DNA from: Actinomycetota bacterium
GTDB taxonomy: Bacteria; Actinomycetota; Acidimicrobiia; Acidimicrobiales; CADCTF01
Length of the DNA stretch: 35,751 nt
Direction of reading: 5' to 3'
Assembly: GCA_019348255.1 (NCBI GenBank)
Contig: JAHWJU010000005.1
Coordinates: forward strand, 20,042 to 55,792
The notes under the pieces were generated by a model. The model was not told the origin of the DNA. It saw only the letters and a list, made by a program, of their open reading frames with translations, and did no database searches. The position numbers and the translations under genes are program-made. This document shows positions 1 to 7,723 of this stretch, piece by piece. How positions within the stretch are numbered: the stretch's first letter is position 1; each line of letters starts with the position of its first letter.

Positions 1-2837
1 TCGTAACGGCGCTGGGCCTTGGTGGCCGCCGCCGGGTCCCCCGAACGCCGGTGGGCCGAGATCAAGAGCCGCCACAGGTCGTCCCGGTAGGCGTCGATGC
101 GCAGGCCCCTGTCGGCTTCCGCTGCCGCCGCCTTGGGCTGGCCGGCGGCCAGCAGCATCGCGGCGCGGGCGTGGGAGGCGTCCGCCGCCTGCAGGCGGCA
201 CCGGTCTCGCTCCGCCAGCACCCACTCGGCGGCGCCCTCGTCGGCGAGAAGCTCCCCCCGGTACAGGTCGAGGGCGCACCCGAGGTGGTTCCCGGCTGCC
301 TCGTCGTCGCCGGCGGAGCGGGCACTGCGGGCGACAGCCAGATGCTCGTCGAAGAGAGCGAGGTCGAGGGTGCCGGGGCCGAGCGCAAGGCGGTACGTGT
401 CGCCTTCGCGAACCACCACCGCAGCCGCGCCCCGCGCCACCCCCGGCTCCAGCAGCTGGCGCAGGGATGAGACTGCCACCTGGAGATTGCGGGTGCCGAC
501 GCGGGCGTCGCCCTCGGCCGGCCACAGGGAGTCGACGAGGTGGTCGCGGTGCACGGGGCGGCCGGCGTGCAGGGCGAGCAGGCGCAGGAGCGACCGCACG
601 CGGGGCTTGATGGACGACAGGTCGACCAGCTCGCCGTCGAGCTGCACCACCGTCGGGCCGAAGCACCACACGGCCAGTCCGTGGGCCCGGGGGGGCCTCC
701 GGGGCCCGCTCCCATCGCGTCTCTCCCCGCCGGTAGCCGGGGCAGCAAAGCACAGACCCAGCTCCGCCAGCCCGCCCCGGGCCCTGGCGGCGGGCTCGCT
801 GCCGGCGCCGTGGTCGACAATGGCCGAGGCCAGCCCTGCCAGCGCCACCGGTCCCGGGACGGCGGCCTGACGGGAGACGGAGGCGGCCCGACCGACCGCG
901 ACCGTCGCGCCGGGGTCACCGGTGCGAACCATGGACAAGCCGGCCCCGGCCCGGGCCCACGCCTCCAGCACCGAGGCGCCCAGCGCCTGGAACCCCTCGG
1001 CCGCCTCGAGCAACTGGTGGCCGACATCTTCGCCCTTGCCCAGCCGACCCAGCCCCACCAGCAGCTGAGCCAGCGGTCGACCCCACTCGTCGTCCTTTCC
1101 CAACGCCGCACCCGCGGCCTGGTGGGCCGAGCCTGCTTCCGCCGCCACGACGGCCTTCACGAGCGCCGCCAGCCAGGGCACATCCGCACGCTCCGCCGCC
1201 TCCATCAGTGCCGGCCCGTCGGCCCCGGCCGGACGCCCCGCCAGGAGGCGGGCCACCAAAGCGGCGACCCGGGCTCCCAGGGCGAGCACTGCCGTGGCGT
1301 CGGCGCGGCTGGCGACCGCCTCCAGGCGCGTGGCTGCCGTCTCCACGTGTCCGGCGAGAAGGATGGCGACGGCCGAGGCGAGGGCGCCGCCGGCACCGGT
1401 CAGCCGACCTGCCTCCCGCTGGGTCAGCCCGGCGGGGTCGCGCACGACCGCCCGGCGCAGGAAGGACGTCCAGTCTCCCGAGGCCGGCCCCGGCTCCTCG
1501 AACCACGCCGCCACCGTCTGGCGTTCACGGCGGGCCATCGCTGCCGGCTGGCCGTGCCCCGACGCCGCCTCGGCCCGGTCGTAGGACTCGATGGCGGCCC
1601 GCCACCGCCCGAGAGCGACGTTGCGCCGTGCCGAGGCCAGGAGCAGCCAGGGGTCCTGGTCGAGCAGCGCGGCCGGCAGCGCCTCGATCCACTCGCCGGG
1701 CTTGTCGATCACCTGCTCGCCCCGGCCACCGAGCAGGCCGGTGGCCGCATCCCAGTCCCCGGCCCGGCAGTAGGCGCGCAGAGCCTCGGGCAGATGGCCG
1801 TGACCCTCGAGCAGCTGCCCGGCGCGGCGGTAGCGGGCACTGGCCTCCAGCTCGCCCACCGTCTCCAGGAGCACCGCCTCCAGGTGCGACCGCAGGACCT
1901 CGTGATAGCGGTAGTCCCCCTCGTCGTCGAGGGCCGCGGTGAAGATCTGCCGCTGCTCGAGCTCGGCCAGCAGGGCCGAGCTGCTGGTGGCTCCGGTGAC
2001 GGCGTCGCAGAGAGCGGGGTTCAGCCGGCCCAGGACGCAGGTCTGCAGGAGGAAGTCCCGCACGTGGAGCGGCAGCTCGTCGAGGACGTTGCGGGCCAGG
2101 TACTCCCGCACCAGGCGCCACCGCATGCCCAGCTCGTTGAGAACCCGGCGCCGCTCGGCCGGGCCCTTGCCCCTCGTGGCCAGGTGGAACAGCTGCAACG
2201 CGGCCGCCCACCCCTCCGTGCGCCTGGCCAGCTCGGCCTGCTCGTCGGGGGCCAGCGGTTCGCCGTAGAAGTCGTGGAACAGCCGCTCCACCTCCCAGGA
2301 GCGGAAGCGGAGCTCGTCGGGCCCCATCTCGATCACCTGGTTCGACACCCGCAGGCGCGACAGGTTGAACCCCGGCGCCCGGCGGGTTCCCGCCACCATG
2401 GCGATGCCCGGCGGCAGGTGCTCCAGGAGGCGCTCCAGGGTGGCTTCGGCCTCGGTGCCCCACACGGCGTGCAGGTCGTCGACCGCTATCAGCCCCCGGT
2501 CGCCCTCCCAGCAGTCGAGCGCCTGGATGACGTCGTCCACATCGGTCCAGCCGCCGGCGAGGCCGAAGCCGGCGACGAGGCCACGCTCGAGGTGGGCTAC
2601 GGCGGCGGCGGCCGATGCGTCCGCCGGCTCCGCTCGGTACCAGGCCACCGGATGACCGGCGCCGGCCGCGAACTGGGCCAGGAGGGTGGTCTTGCCCGAC
2701 CCCGCCGGCGCCACCACGAGAGCCAGCCGGTGTTGCCAGACGGTGTCCAGCAGGTCATGCAAGCGCTCGCGGCGGAAGGCATTGACCCGTGGCGCCCTCA
2801 CCTTCGCGCCCAGAACCGGCTTGCCCGCTGCTCCCAT
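1..2837 (-). CDS. STAND ATPase transcriptional regulator with C-terminal winged helix and BTAD domain (partial, C-terminus off window)
   Basis: An open minus-strand frame runs from an ATG at 2837 off the left edge, giving about 945 residues. The N-terminus (residues ~8-300) is a MalT/LAL-like nucleotide-binding domain: Walker A APAGSGKT at ~43-50 and Walker B LIAVDD at ~115-120. A long helical, TPR-like region follows. Residues ~717-790 look like an OmpR/PhoB-type winged helix, and from ~800 a BTAD domain rich in helical repeats follows. This is the DNA-binding half of SARP regulators, placed at the C-terminus instead of the LuxR HTH usual in MalT-like proteins. It probably senses a small molecule or partner and activates transcription; the target is unknown. 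An in-frame ATG at 2888 is an alternative start, but a -10-like TACCCT (2882-2877) lies downstream of it, favouring 2837. The longest opposite-strand frame here is a shadow. Confidence 0.85.
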   Translation of the reverse strand, partial: MGAAGKPVLGAKVRAPRVNAFRRERLHDLLDTVWQHRLALVVAPAGSGKTTLLAQFAAGAGHPVAWYRAEPADASAAAAVAHLERGLVAGFGLAGGWTDVDDVIQALDCWEGDRGLIAVDDLHAVWGTEAEATLERLLEHLPPGIAMVAGTRRAPGFNLSRLRVSNQVIEMGPDELRFRSWEVERLFHDFYGEPLAPDEQAELARRTEGWAAALQLFHLATRGKGPAERRRVLNELGMRWRLVREYLARNVLDELPLHVRDFLLQTCVLGRLNPALCDAVTGATSSSALLAELEQRQIFTAALDDEGDYRYHEVLRSHLEAVLLETVGELEASARYRRAGQLLEGHGHLPEALRAYCRAGDWDAATGLLGGRGEQVIDKPGEWIEALPAALLDQDPWLLLASARRNVALGRWRAAIESYDRAEAASGHGQPAAMARRERQTVAAWFEEPGPASGDWTSFLRRAVVRDPAGLTQREAGRLTGAGGALASAVAILLAGHVETAATRLEAVASRADATAVLALGARVAALVARLLAGRPAGADGPALMEAAERADVPWLAALVKAVVAAEAGSAHQAAGAALGKDDEWGRPLAQLLVGLGRLGKGEDVGHQLLEAAEGFQALGASVLEAWARAGAGLSMVRTGDPGATVAVGRAASVSRQAAVPGPVALAGLASAIVDHGAGSEPAARARGGLAELGLCFAAPATGGERRDGSGPRRPPRAHGLAVWCFGPTVVQLDGELVDLSSIKPRVRSLLRLLALHAGRPVHRDHLVDSLWPAEGDARVGTRNLQVAVSSLRQLLEPGVARGAAAVVVREGDTYRLALGPGTLDLALFDEHLAVARSARSAGDDEAAGNHLGCALDLYRGELLADEGAAEWVLAERDRCRLQAADASHARAAMLLAAGQPKAAAAEADRGLRIDAYRDDLWRLLISAHRRSGDPAAATKAQRRY

Positions 2838-2962
2838 TGACCGCCCGCCGCGTCGCCAAAGAAGATCTTGCCCCAAAGGGTACGCCATGTTGCCCGCCGG
2901 CGCACTGCGCATTCGGGGGACGACCCGGCACGGCAACGGTGCTCGCGCTCCCTCGTCCGGGG

Positions 2963-2968
2963 TAGCCT
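2963..2968 (+). promoter_or_regulatory. -10 element, leaderless promoter of the 49-aa membrane protein
   Basis: TAGCCT fits the TANNNT consensus. Six bases separate it from the GTG at 2975, so transcription would start at or next to the start codon. No convincing -35 was seen. Confidence 0.55.
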
Positions 2969-2974
2969 CGGCCC

Positions 2975-3124
2975 GTGGGCCGCGGCAGCATCCCTCCCTC
3001 GAGGCGTCGGCCCTGGTGGCAACGGCTCCTGCGGATGGCCACCGTCGGGGTGGGCGTGGTCGCCGTCATTGCCTGGCGCGAGCGCAAGTTTGCCCAGAAC
3101 CAGCAGCGCTACGGCCTGCCTTAG
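2975..3124 (+). CDS. small single-pass membrane protein (49 aa)
   Basis: A GTG start at 2975 and TAG stop at 3122-3124 give 49 residues. There is a basic Trp/Arg-rich N-terminus (RRRPWWQRLLR), one hydrophobic segment (MATVGVGVVAVIAW, ~21-34), then a charged tail ending RYGLP. The layout predicts an N-in single-pass membrane protein. The start is supported by a TAGCCT hexamer ending six bases upstream, the spacing seen at many other starts in this window. It sits between the divergently oriented regulator and the convergent bcp gene. I do not recognise the family and assign no function. Confidence 0.6.
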   Translation: MGRGSIPPSRRRPWWQRLLRMATVGVGVVAVIAWRERKFAQNQQRYGLP

Positions 3125-3155
3125 CTCCCGCGTCCGGTCGTGGGGGTGAGCTCCG

Positions 3156-3626
3156 TCAGCCGGAGCGGCCGAGGGCGTCGAGGAGCAGTGGAGCCGTGTC
3201 CTTGGGTGAGATCTTGTACCGGGCCTCGGCGATCTTGCCGCTGGCGTCGACGAAGAAGGCCGAGCGGATGATCCCCATGTACTTCTTGCCGTACATCGAG
3301 CGCTCCCCCCAGACGTCGTAGGCCTCGGCCACGGAGTGGTCCTCGTCGGCCAGGAGAGGGAAGCCGAGGCCGTACTTCTGGTCGAACTTGGCCTGTTTCG
3401 CCGGCGGGTCGGGGCTGATGCCGACGACCACGGTGCCTCCCAGGTCGGGGGCGATGTCCCGCAAGCCGCAGGCCTGGGCGGTACAGCCTGGAGTGTCGGC
3501 CTTCGGGTAGAAGTAGACCAGGTGTGCGGCCTTGCGCTGCTTCAGCGACTTCGACAGCGAGAAGGGCTCGCCGTTCTGGTCGAGCAGGGTGAAGTCGGGG
3601 GCCTTGTCACCAGCCTTGAGCGACAT
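3156..3626 (-). CDS. bcp: thiol peroxidase of the Bcp/PrxQ (peroxiredoxin) family
   Basis: This 156-residue cytoplasmic peroxiredoxin should reduce hydrogen peroxide and organic hydroperoxides. The Bcp active-site block is present as PKADTPGCTAQACGLRD: peroxidatic Cys48 and Cys53, five residues later, as in atypical 2-Cys Bcp/PrxQ enzymes. The usual N-terminal GDKAPDFTLLDQ strand and the TFVID-like segment SAFFVDASG near the C-terminus are present, and the length is normal. ATG 3626 is supported by TACGTT ending six bases upstream. The gene is divergent from the toxin-antitoxin pair. Confidence 0.95.
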   Translation of the reverse strand: MSLKAGDKAPDFTLLDQNGEPFSLSKSLKQRKAAHLVYFYPKADTPGCTAQACGLRDIAPDLGGTVVVGISPDPPAKQAKFDQKYGLGFPLLADEDHSVAEAYDVWGERSMYGKKYMGIIRSAFFVDASGKIAEARYKISPKDTAPLLLDALGRSG

Positions 3627-3632
3627 GACCGG

Positions 3633-3638
3633 AACGTA
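3633..3638 (-). promoter_or_regulatory. -10 element, leaderless promoter of bcp
   Basis: Read on the minus strand this is TACGTT, followed by six bases and the bcp ATG. It fits the window-wide leaderless pattern. Confidence 0.55.
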
Positions 3639-3671
3639 GCACCCGCCGCTCGCTTGTGCTACAAGTAGCGC

Positions 3672-3947
3672 ATGACCCGGGTGGGCGTGCGCGAGTTGCG
3701 GCAGCGTGCCAGTGAACTGCTGCGCCTCGTCGAACAGGGCGAGACGATCGAAGTAACGGATCGCGGGCGGCCGGTAGCCCTCCTCACGCCAGTTCCAGCG
3801 GGCAGCGCGCTCGAGCGCATGCGCGCCGCGGGCGAGATCGAGGCGGCTTCGGGCGACATCAACGACCTTCCACCACCGCTGGTGTTGCCGGCCGGATCCG
3901 AGCTTCCGTCGCAGGTGTTGGCTCGCCTCCGCCGCGACGAGCGCTGA
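3672..3947 (+). CDS. type II antitoxin, Phd/YefM family
   Basis: This is a 91-residue protein. Its N-terminal 45 residues carry the Phd/YefM fold pattern: VGVRELRQRASELLRLVEQGE, then IEVTDRGRPVALLTPV. The fold makes a dimeric DNA-binding domain that usually represses its own operon; the variable C-terminus (SELPSQVLARLRRDER) would wrap the toxin. The stop overlaps the start of the PIN toxin by one base (TGATG), typical translational coupling. A weak -10-like TACAAG (3660-3665) ends six bases before the ATG. The antitoxin is not a canonical AbrB- or RHH-type VapB. Confidence 0.85.
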   Translation: MTRVGVRELRQRASELLRLVEQGETIEVTDRGRPVALLTPVPAGSALERMRAAGEIEAASGDINDLPPPLVLPAGSELPSQVLARLRRDER

Positions 3948-4339
3948 TGGCCGTCACGTACCTGGATTCTTCGGCGATCGTGAAGCTCGCCGTGGCCGAA
4001 CCGGAGTCGGCGGCCCTCCGCCGCCACCTGCGGCGCAGACGACCACTCGTCTCCAGCGCGCTTGCTCGTGCGGAGGTGCTGCGCGCTCTCCTACCGGCGG
4101 GAACGTCAGCGGTCGCGGTGGGTCGGACTGTCCTGGCCGGCATCGAGCTGGCTCGGATCAACGATCGCGTGCTGACTGATGCCGCAACGCTGGAACCAGC
4201 CGAGCTGCGGACCCTCGATGCGATCCACCTCGCGACGGCGCAGCGCTTGGGCTCGGAGCTCACCCAGCTCGTCACGTACGACGATCGGATGATCGCCGCC
4301 GCCGCTCGGCTCGGCATCCGCACCGCAGCTCCGGCGTAG
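3947..4339 (+). CDS. PIN-domain toxin ribonuclease, VapC-like
   Basis: This 130-residue PIN-domain protein is the likely endoribonuclease toxin of the pair. The acidic metal-binding residues are in their usual order: D7 (TYLDSSA), E43 (ARAEVLRA), D91 (TLDAIHLA) and D112/D113 (VTYDDRM). The length is typical of VapC. The ATG shares one base with the antitoxin stop codon. RNA target unknown; VapC toxins generally cut tRNA or rRNA. The pair has fewer strongly GC-biased codons than its neighbours by eye, compatible with acquisition by transfer (inference). Confidence 0.88.
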   Translation: MAVTYLDSSAIVKLAVAEPESAALRRHLRRRRPLVSSALARAEVLRALLPAGTSAVAVGRTVLAGIELARINDRVLTDAATLEPAELRTLDAIHLATAQRLGSELTQLVTYDDRMIAAAARLGIRTAAPA

Positions 4340-4380
4340 GCACCCGGTGAGCGGAACCCGGTGCGATGAAGGGCCGGTGG
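4340..4380. other. short convergent intergenic with an 8-bp direct repeat
   Basis: The spacer between the PIN toxin and the DUF916-like gene holds two copies of ACCCGGTG (4342-4349 and 4356-4363), 14 bases apart. GCACC/GGTGC could also form a five-base stem. No T tract follows, so it is not a convincing intrinsic terminator. Confidence 0.3.
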
Positions 4381-5376
4381 TCAGCGGCTGTCGCGTCGGC
4401 GCCAGAAGAGGAACAGGATCACCAGCAACGCCAGCAGCAGGAGGAGTGCCACCAGCACGGCCACCCGGCCGCCGGTCGTGTCCGTGACGCGGTTGGCCTC
4501 GACCGGTGCAGCCGTGTCGCCAGGCCGATCCGGGAACGTGACGGTGGCGCTGGCTCTTTGTGCCTCCTGACCGGAGCGGAGAGTGACGGTGGCGACCCAC
4601 GGCCCCCGGGGCAACTTGGGATCGAGACGGATCGGGACCTGCCCGCACTGCCCGGGCGCCAGGGTCGGGATGGTCTCGCTCTTGAACGGTCCGGCCGAGA
4701 CGCCGCCGGGACCTTCGCCCAGGGCCAGCTCGCCGGACAGGTCGACGGCCCGGCGGCCGTCGTTGCAGGTGCGGATGTCGATGCCCGGCCGGCCGTCTCG
4801 GTCCAGGGACGGCGTGAACGATTCGAGCTTGAAGCTGGTTGGGGGTTCGTCGCCGCCGCCTACGGCGAGGTAGACGCGAATACCGACCCGGTTGCTCACC
4901 GCGGCCCCGCCGCCCTGAGGTGGCACGCCGGGTAGCTCGGCCCACACGACCCCGTAGTACTCCCCGGCACGGGTGCCCGACGGCACCGCCACCTTCACCT
5001 GGGCCTTCGTCCGGGCCCCGGCCGCCAGGTTGGCGGTGGGCGGCGTGACCGTCATCCACGAGCTCAGGGCGTTCTCACGGCCCCGCTCCTCGGGGATGAA
5101 CGCACCGTCTTGCACCCGGGCGGCGCCGGCGTAGAGGTCGGCCTTGATCGGCCGGCCGGTGCCGTTGGACACCTCGAAGGTGCGGGTGAAGGTGGTGCCG
5201 GGGTGCACGAAGTCGACGATGTAGCTGCGGGCCCTCGGGTCGTCGGATCGGGAGGCCGGTGCCTCGAGCAGGCGGATGCCGAGGCCGGGGTCAGGACGTT
5301 GGGCGGACGCGGCCGTCGCCCCCACCAAGGTGAGGGCGACGGCCAGGACGGAGGGCACGAGGCGCGAGCGGGACAC
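4381..5376 (-). CDS. DUF916-like WxL-interacting surface protein with C-terminal membrane anchor
   Basis: This 331-residue exported protein has a signal peptide (~1-25, ending ASA) and two immunoglobulin-like regions. The first (~50-175) has FTRTFEVSNGTGRPIKADLYAG and an AGEYYGVVWAE segment, the pattern of the DUF916 peptidoglycan-binding domain of WxL-interacting proteins. A transmembrane helix lies at ~303-324, then a short basic tail (RRRDSR). In low-GC Gram-positives such proteins hold WxL proteins at the wall; here it lies 17 bases downstream of a WxL-like gene in the same operon. The start is GTG 5376, with a weak AGGAAG upstream. Family assignment rests on motif reading and operon context. 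Confidence 0.75.
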   Translation of the reverse strand: MSRSRLVPSVLAVALTLVGATAASAQRPDPGLGIRLLEAPASRSDDPRARSYIVDFVHPGTTFTRTFEVSNGTGRPIKADLYAGAARVQDGAFIPEERGRENALSSWMTVTPPTANLAAGARTKAQVKVAVPSGTRAGEYYGVVWAELPGVPPQGGGAAVSNRVGIRVYLAVGGGDEPPTSFKLESFTPSLDRDGRPGIDIRTCNDGRRAVDLSGELALGEGPGGVSAGPFKSETIPTLAPGQCGQVPIRLDPKLPRGPWVATVTLRSGQEAQRASATVTFPDRPGDTAAPVEANRVTDTTGGRVAVLVALLLLLALLVILFLFWRRRDSR

Positions 5377-5393
5377 GCCTCGATTCTTCCTGC

Positions 5394-5936
5394 TCAGAGG
5401 ACGGACTGGGTGATGGTGCCGACGTAGTCGCCGGCGATCACGTTCACGGGGACGACTCCGGTCACGGTGGCCCCATAGGTGTAGGTGCCGCCGCCGGCGC
5501 CGACGAGCGCTGTGGCGACCACGAAGTCGGCACCCATGCTCCCGCCCGCCCCGGCGCCCACACCGGTGAGGCTCCCGTTGGTGGTGGCCACGGTACCGGT
5601 GGCCCAGGCGAAGCCGGCCTTGGGCATGGTGTAGGCAACGGTGCTGGCGGTGGCCGGCTTGACGAAGTCGCTGGAAGAGCCGGTGACGGTCCAGCCGAGG
5701 AGCGAACCGCGGGTGTCGGCGACGGACGTGGTCCCCACGTTGACGGTGACCGTCGAGCCGGGAGCGGCAGAAGCGGAACCCGCGGCCGTGGCCGGGGCGT
5801 CGACGCTCAGGCTGCCCCCCGTGAGGGTGATCGTGGCCGAGGTGGTGTGGTCGCTGGCCGACGCCGGAGCTACGAGAGCCGCACCGGTGATGGCGAGTCC
5901 GCCGAGTGCTGCAGCGATGGTCTTGGTGAGCTTCAT
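5394..5936 (-). CDS. WxL-domain-like secreted surface protein
   Basis: This 180-residue secreted protein has a clear signal peptide (~1-27, cleavage after ASA). The mature part is rich in Gly, Thr, Ala and Val and predicted to be all beta. It has a WxL-like first motif, SLLGWTVTGSS (W82), preceded by a strand rich in V/T (STVTVNVGTTSVADTRG). It ends in GDYVGTITQSVL, resembling the closing WxL strand but with Q where Trp is usual. WxL domains bind peptidoglycan non-covalently. ATG 5936 follows a strong Shine-Dalgarno site, unlike most genes here. It is the first gene of an operon with the DUF916-like protein. Confidence 0.7.
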   Translation of the reverse strand: MKLTKTIAAALGGLAITGAALVAPASASDHTTSATITLTGGSLSVDAPATAAGSASAAPGSTVTVNVGTTSVADTRGSLLGWTVTGSSSDFVKPATASTVAYTMPKAGFAWATGTVATTNGSLTGVGAGAGGSMGADFVVATALVGAGGGTYTYGATVTGVVPVNVIAGDYVGTITQSVL

Positions 5937-5942
5937 TTCTGT

Positions 5943-5950
5943 CCCTTCTC
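5943..5950 (-). promoter_or_regulatory. strong ribosome binding site of the WxL-like gene
   Basis: On the minus strand GAGAAGGG lies six bases before the ATG. It stands out because most other first genes here look leaderless, and it suggests high translation. Confidence 0.7.
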
Positions 5951-5963
5951 CAGGGCCTGTGCC

Positions 5964-6012
5964 CGTGTTGTTGATCTGTTGTTGCTTTGTGCCTTCCCTT
6001 CGGTCCCCGAAG
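5964..6012 (-). promoter_or_regulatory. 5' leader of the WxL-like gene: small hairpin plus CAA-rich stretch
   Basis: On the minus strand, CTTCGG and CCGAAG (5998-6012) form a six-base stem with a three-base loop. A C/A-rich stretch follows at about 5990-5964, containing AACAACA twice around GATC, before the Shine-Dalgarno site. An unstructured CA-rich leader behind a 5' hairpin would suit a stable, well-translated mRNA (inference). The transcription start is not evident. Confidence 0.4.
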
Positions 6013-6093
6013 CTGGCGGGCGCATGGTCCGGGGTCGCTATTTCGGCGGGGAGAATGTGGCTAGTCAGGTGCAGCTATGACAACGGACGGCGG

Positions 6094-6099
6094 TACCGT
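6094..6099 (+). promoter_or_regulatory. -10 element, leaderless promoter of the AarF/UbiB-like gene
   Basis: TACCGT ends six bases before GTG 6106. It decides the start, since the frame stays open far upstream. Confidence 0.55.
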
Positions 6100-6105
6100 G
6101 CCGCC

Positions 6106-7701
6106 GTGAACCCAACGTGGGAGCCGGGCGACCTGGCCATCGGCGCCTTCAGCGACGAGGGGCCGTGGCTGGTCGAGCCCGAAACGCTGACCTGGCGCTC
6201 CGGCCTCGATGGCCTGCGGCTGCGGACGCGGGCCGAGGTACCGACGCTCACCCGCCGGCGCCGGCTACCTCCCGGCGCTCGGGTGGTGCGAACGGCGGCG
6301 GTGCTGGGCCCGGCGCTGGCGGGCTGGTACCTCCGCGACCGGCGGCGGGGCCGCCACGTCTCTCGTGCCGGGCTGTCGCGGCGGCTGCGCGAGGCGTTCG
6401 AGCGCCTCGGGCCCACCTACATCAAGCTGGGCCAGATCCTGTCGTCGGGAGAGGGCATCTTCCCGGACGAGTTGGTCTCGGAGTTCAGGCTGCTGCGGGA
6501 CCGGGTGCCGGCCGAACCCTTCGCCGCCGTGCGCCGGACCGTGGAGGCCGAACTGGGTCGGTCACTGGAAGCCGTCTTCTCCTCCTTCGAGCCGACCCCG
6601 GTGGCCGCCGCCTCCATCGCCCAGGTGCACGCCGCCCGTCTCGTGACCGGCGAGGAGGTGGTGGTGAAGGTCCAGCGCCCGGAGGTCCGCTCCCTGGTCC
6701 GGCGGGACCTCGCGGCGATGAGCTGGATGGCGCCGGTTCTGGTGGGTCGGATCCCGGTCAGCGCGCTCGCCAACCCGCCGGCGCTGGTGGAGCTCTTCGC
6801 GGAGACGATCGTGGAGGAGCTCGACTTCCGCCTGGAGGCCGAGAACATGCTGGACGTGGCCCGGGTGCTGGCCGACACCGGGCAGCGGGCCATGGTCGTG
6901 CCCCGCCCCCACCCCAACCTCGTGACCCGCCGGGTGCTGGTGATGGAGCGCCTCGACGGCTTCTCCTTCGACGACGTGGCCGGCATGCGGGCCGCCGGTA
7001 TCGACACCTCTGCGGTGGTGCGGGCCGGCATGGTGTCGTTCCTCGAGGGCGCCATCCTCTACGGGGTCTTCCACGGCGACCTCCACGGCGGCAACCTCTT
7101 CGTGCGGCCCGACGGCCGCGTGGCGCTGCTCGACTACGGCATCACCGGGCGCCTGGACCAGACCCGCCGCCAAGCCTTCCTCCGCCTGCTCATCGGAGGC
7201 ACGGTCAACGACCTGACGATGCAGCTCGAGGCCATGCGGGACCTGGGCGCCCTGCCGCCGGATGTCGACCTGGGCCGGCTCAGCTCGGACCTGGGCTTCG
7301 ACCGGCCCCCACAGGACCCGACGCAGATGGCGCCCGAGGAGCTCATGCGGGAGATCCGGGACTTCACCAAAGCCCTGCTCGGCTACGGCGCGAGGATGCC
7401 CAAGGAGCTGATGCTGTTCGTGAAGAACATGATCTTCTGCTCGGCGGCCATCTCCACCATGGCGCCGGACGTGGACCTCTTCGGCGAGGTCACCTACATC
7501 GCCACGTACTTCGCGACGCGCCACGGCGACCGCATCGCGAGCGACGTCGGCATCGACCCTCGCACCCAGCAGGTCGACCTGGACGGCCTGCGGGCCTCAC
7601 TCGGTATCGCCGACGACCGTCCCGCCATAACGATGCGCGAGCTGGAGGAGCGCCGTCGCATCATCCGCGAGCGCATGTACGGTCACCGCCGGCGTCGCTG
7701 A
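6106..7701 (+). CDS. AarF/ABC1/UbiB-family atypical kinase
   Basis: This 531-residue protein of the UbiB protein-kinase-like family has the KxGQ motif (YIKLGQ, ~105-110), an Ala-rich loop (VAAASIAQVHAARL, ~165-178), the catalytic-loop signature HGDLHGGN (~324-331) and the metal-binding LLDYG (~342-346). Family members have ATPase activity linked to quinone and lipid metabolism. No C-terminal membrane pair is evident; the hydrophobic stretch near residues 60-75 is short. In an organism with menaquinone genes its role is uncertain. Although the frame is open upstream to about 5641, GTG 6106 is chosen because TACCGT ends six bases before it and the protein then starts just ahead of conserved sequence. 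Confidence 0.88.
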   Translation: MNPTWEPGDLAIGAFSDEGPWLVEPETLTWRSGLDGLRLRTRAEVPTLTRRRRLPPGARVVRTAAVLGPALAGWYLRDRRRGRHVSRAGLSRRLREAFERLGPTYIKLGQILSSGEGIFPDELVSEFRLLRDRVPAEPFAAVRRTVEAELGRSLEAVFSSFEPTPVAAASIAQVHAARLVTGEEVVVKVQRPEVRSLVRRDLAAMSWMAPVLVGRIPVSALANPPALVELFAETIVEELDFRLEAENMLDVARVLADTGQRAMVVPRPHPNLVTRRVLVMERLDGFSFDDVAGMRAAGIDTSAVVRAGMVSFLEGAILYGVFHGDLHGGNLFVRPDGRVALLDYGITGRLDQTRRQAFLRLLIGGTVNDLTMQLEAMRDLGALPPDVDLGRLSSDLGFDRPPQDPTQMAPEELMREIRDFTKALLGYGARMPKELMLFVKNMIFCSAAISTMAPDVDLFGEVTYIATYFATRHGDRIASDVGIDPRTQQVDLDGLRASLGIADDRPAITMRELEERRRIIRERMYGHRRRR

Positions 7702-7710
7702 GACGGCACT

Positions 7711-7722
7711 CGTGGCGCCACG
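7711..7722. repeat. perfect 12-bp palindrome between convergent genes
   Basis: CGTGGCGCCACG is its own reverse complement and sits between the UbiB-like stop and the AlkA-like stop. It could form a very short hairpin in either transcript or be a protein site. No T tract adjoins it. Confidence 0.35.
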
Positions 7723-7723
7723 T

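Noticed and set aside
62-2463. Minus-strand open frames of 349, 196 and 312 residues in other phases across the regulator
   Set aside because: They are Arg/Ala/Gly/Pro-rich shadows; the phase starting at 2837 carries the motifs and has no stop.
540-2840. 766-residue open frame on the plus strand
   Set aside because: It is antisense to the ATPase/BTAD regulator, whose minus-strand frame shows Walker motifs and known domains. The plus translation is a Gln/Gly/Arg-rich shadow typical of high-GC DNA.
7711-7722. 12-bp palindrome as an intrinsic terminator
   Set aside because: The loop would be too small for a stable hairpin and there is no T tract; listed only as a repeat.
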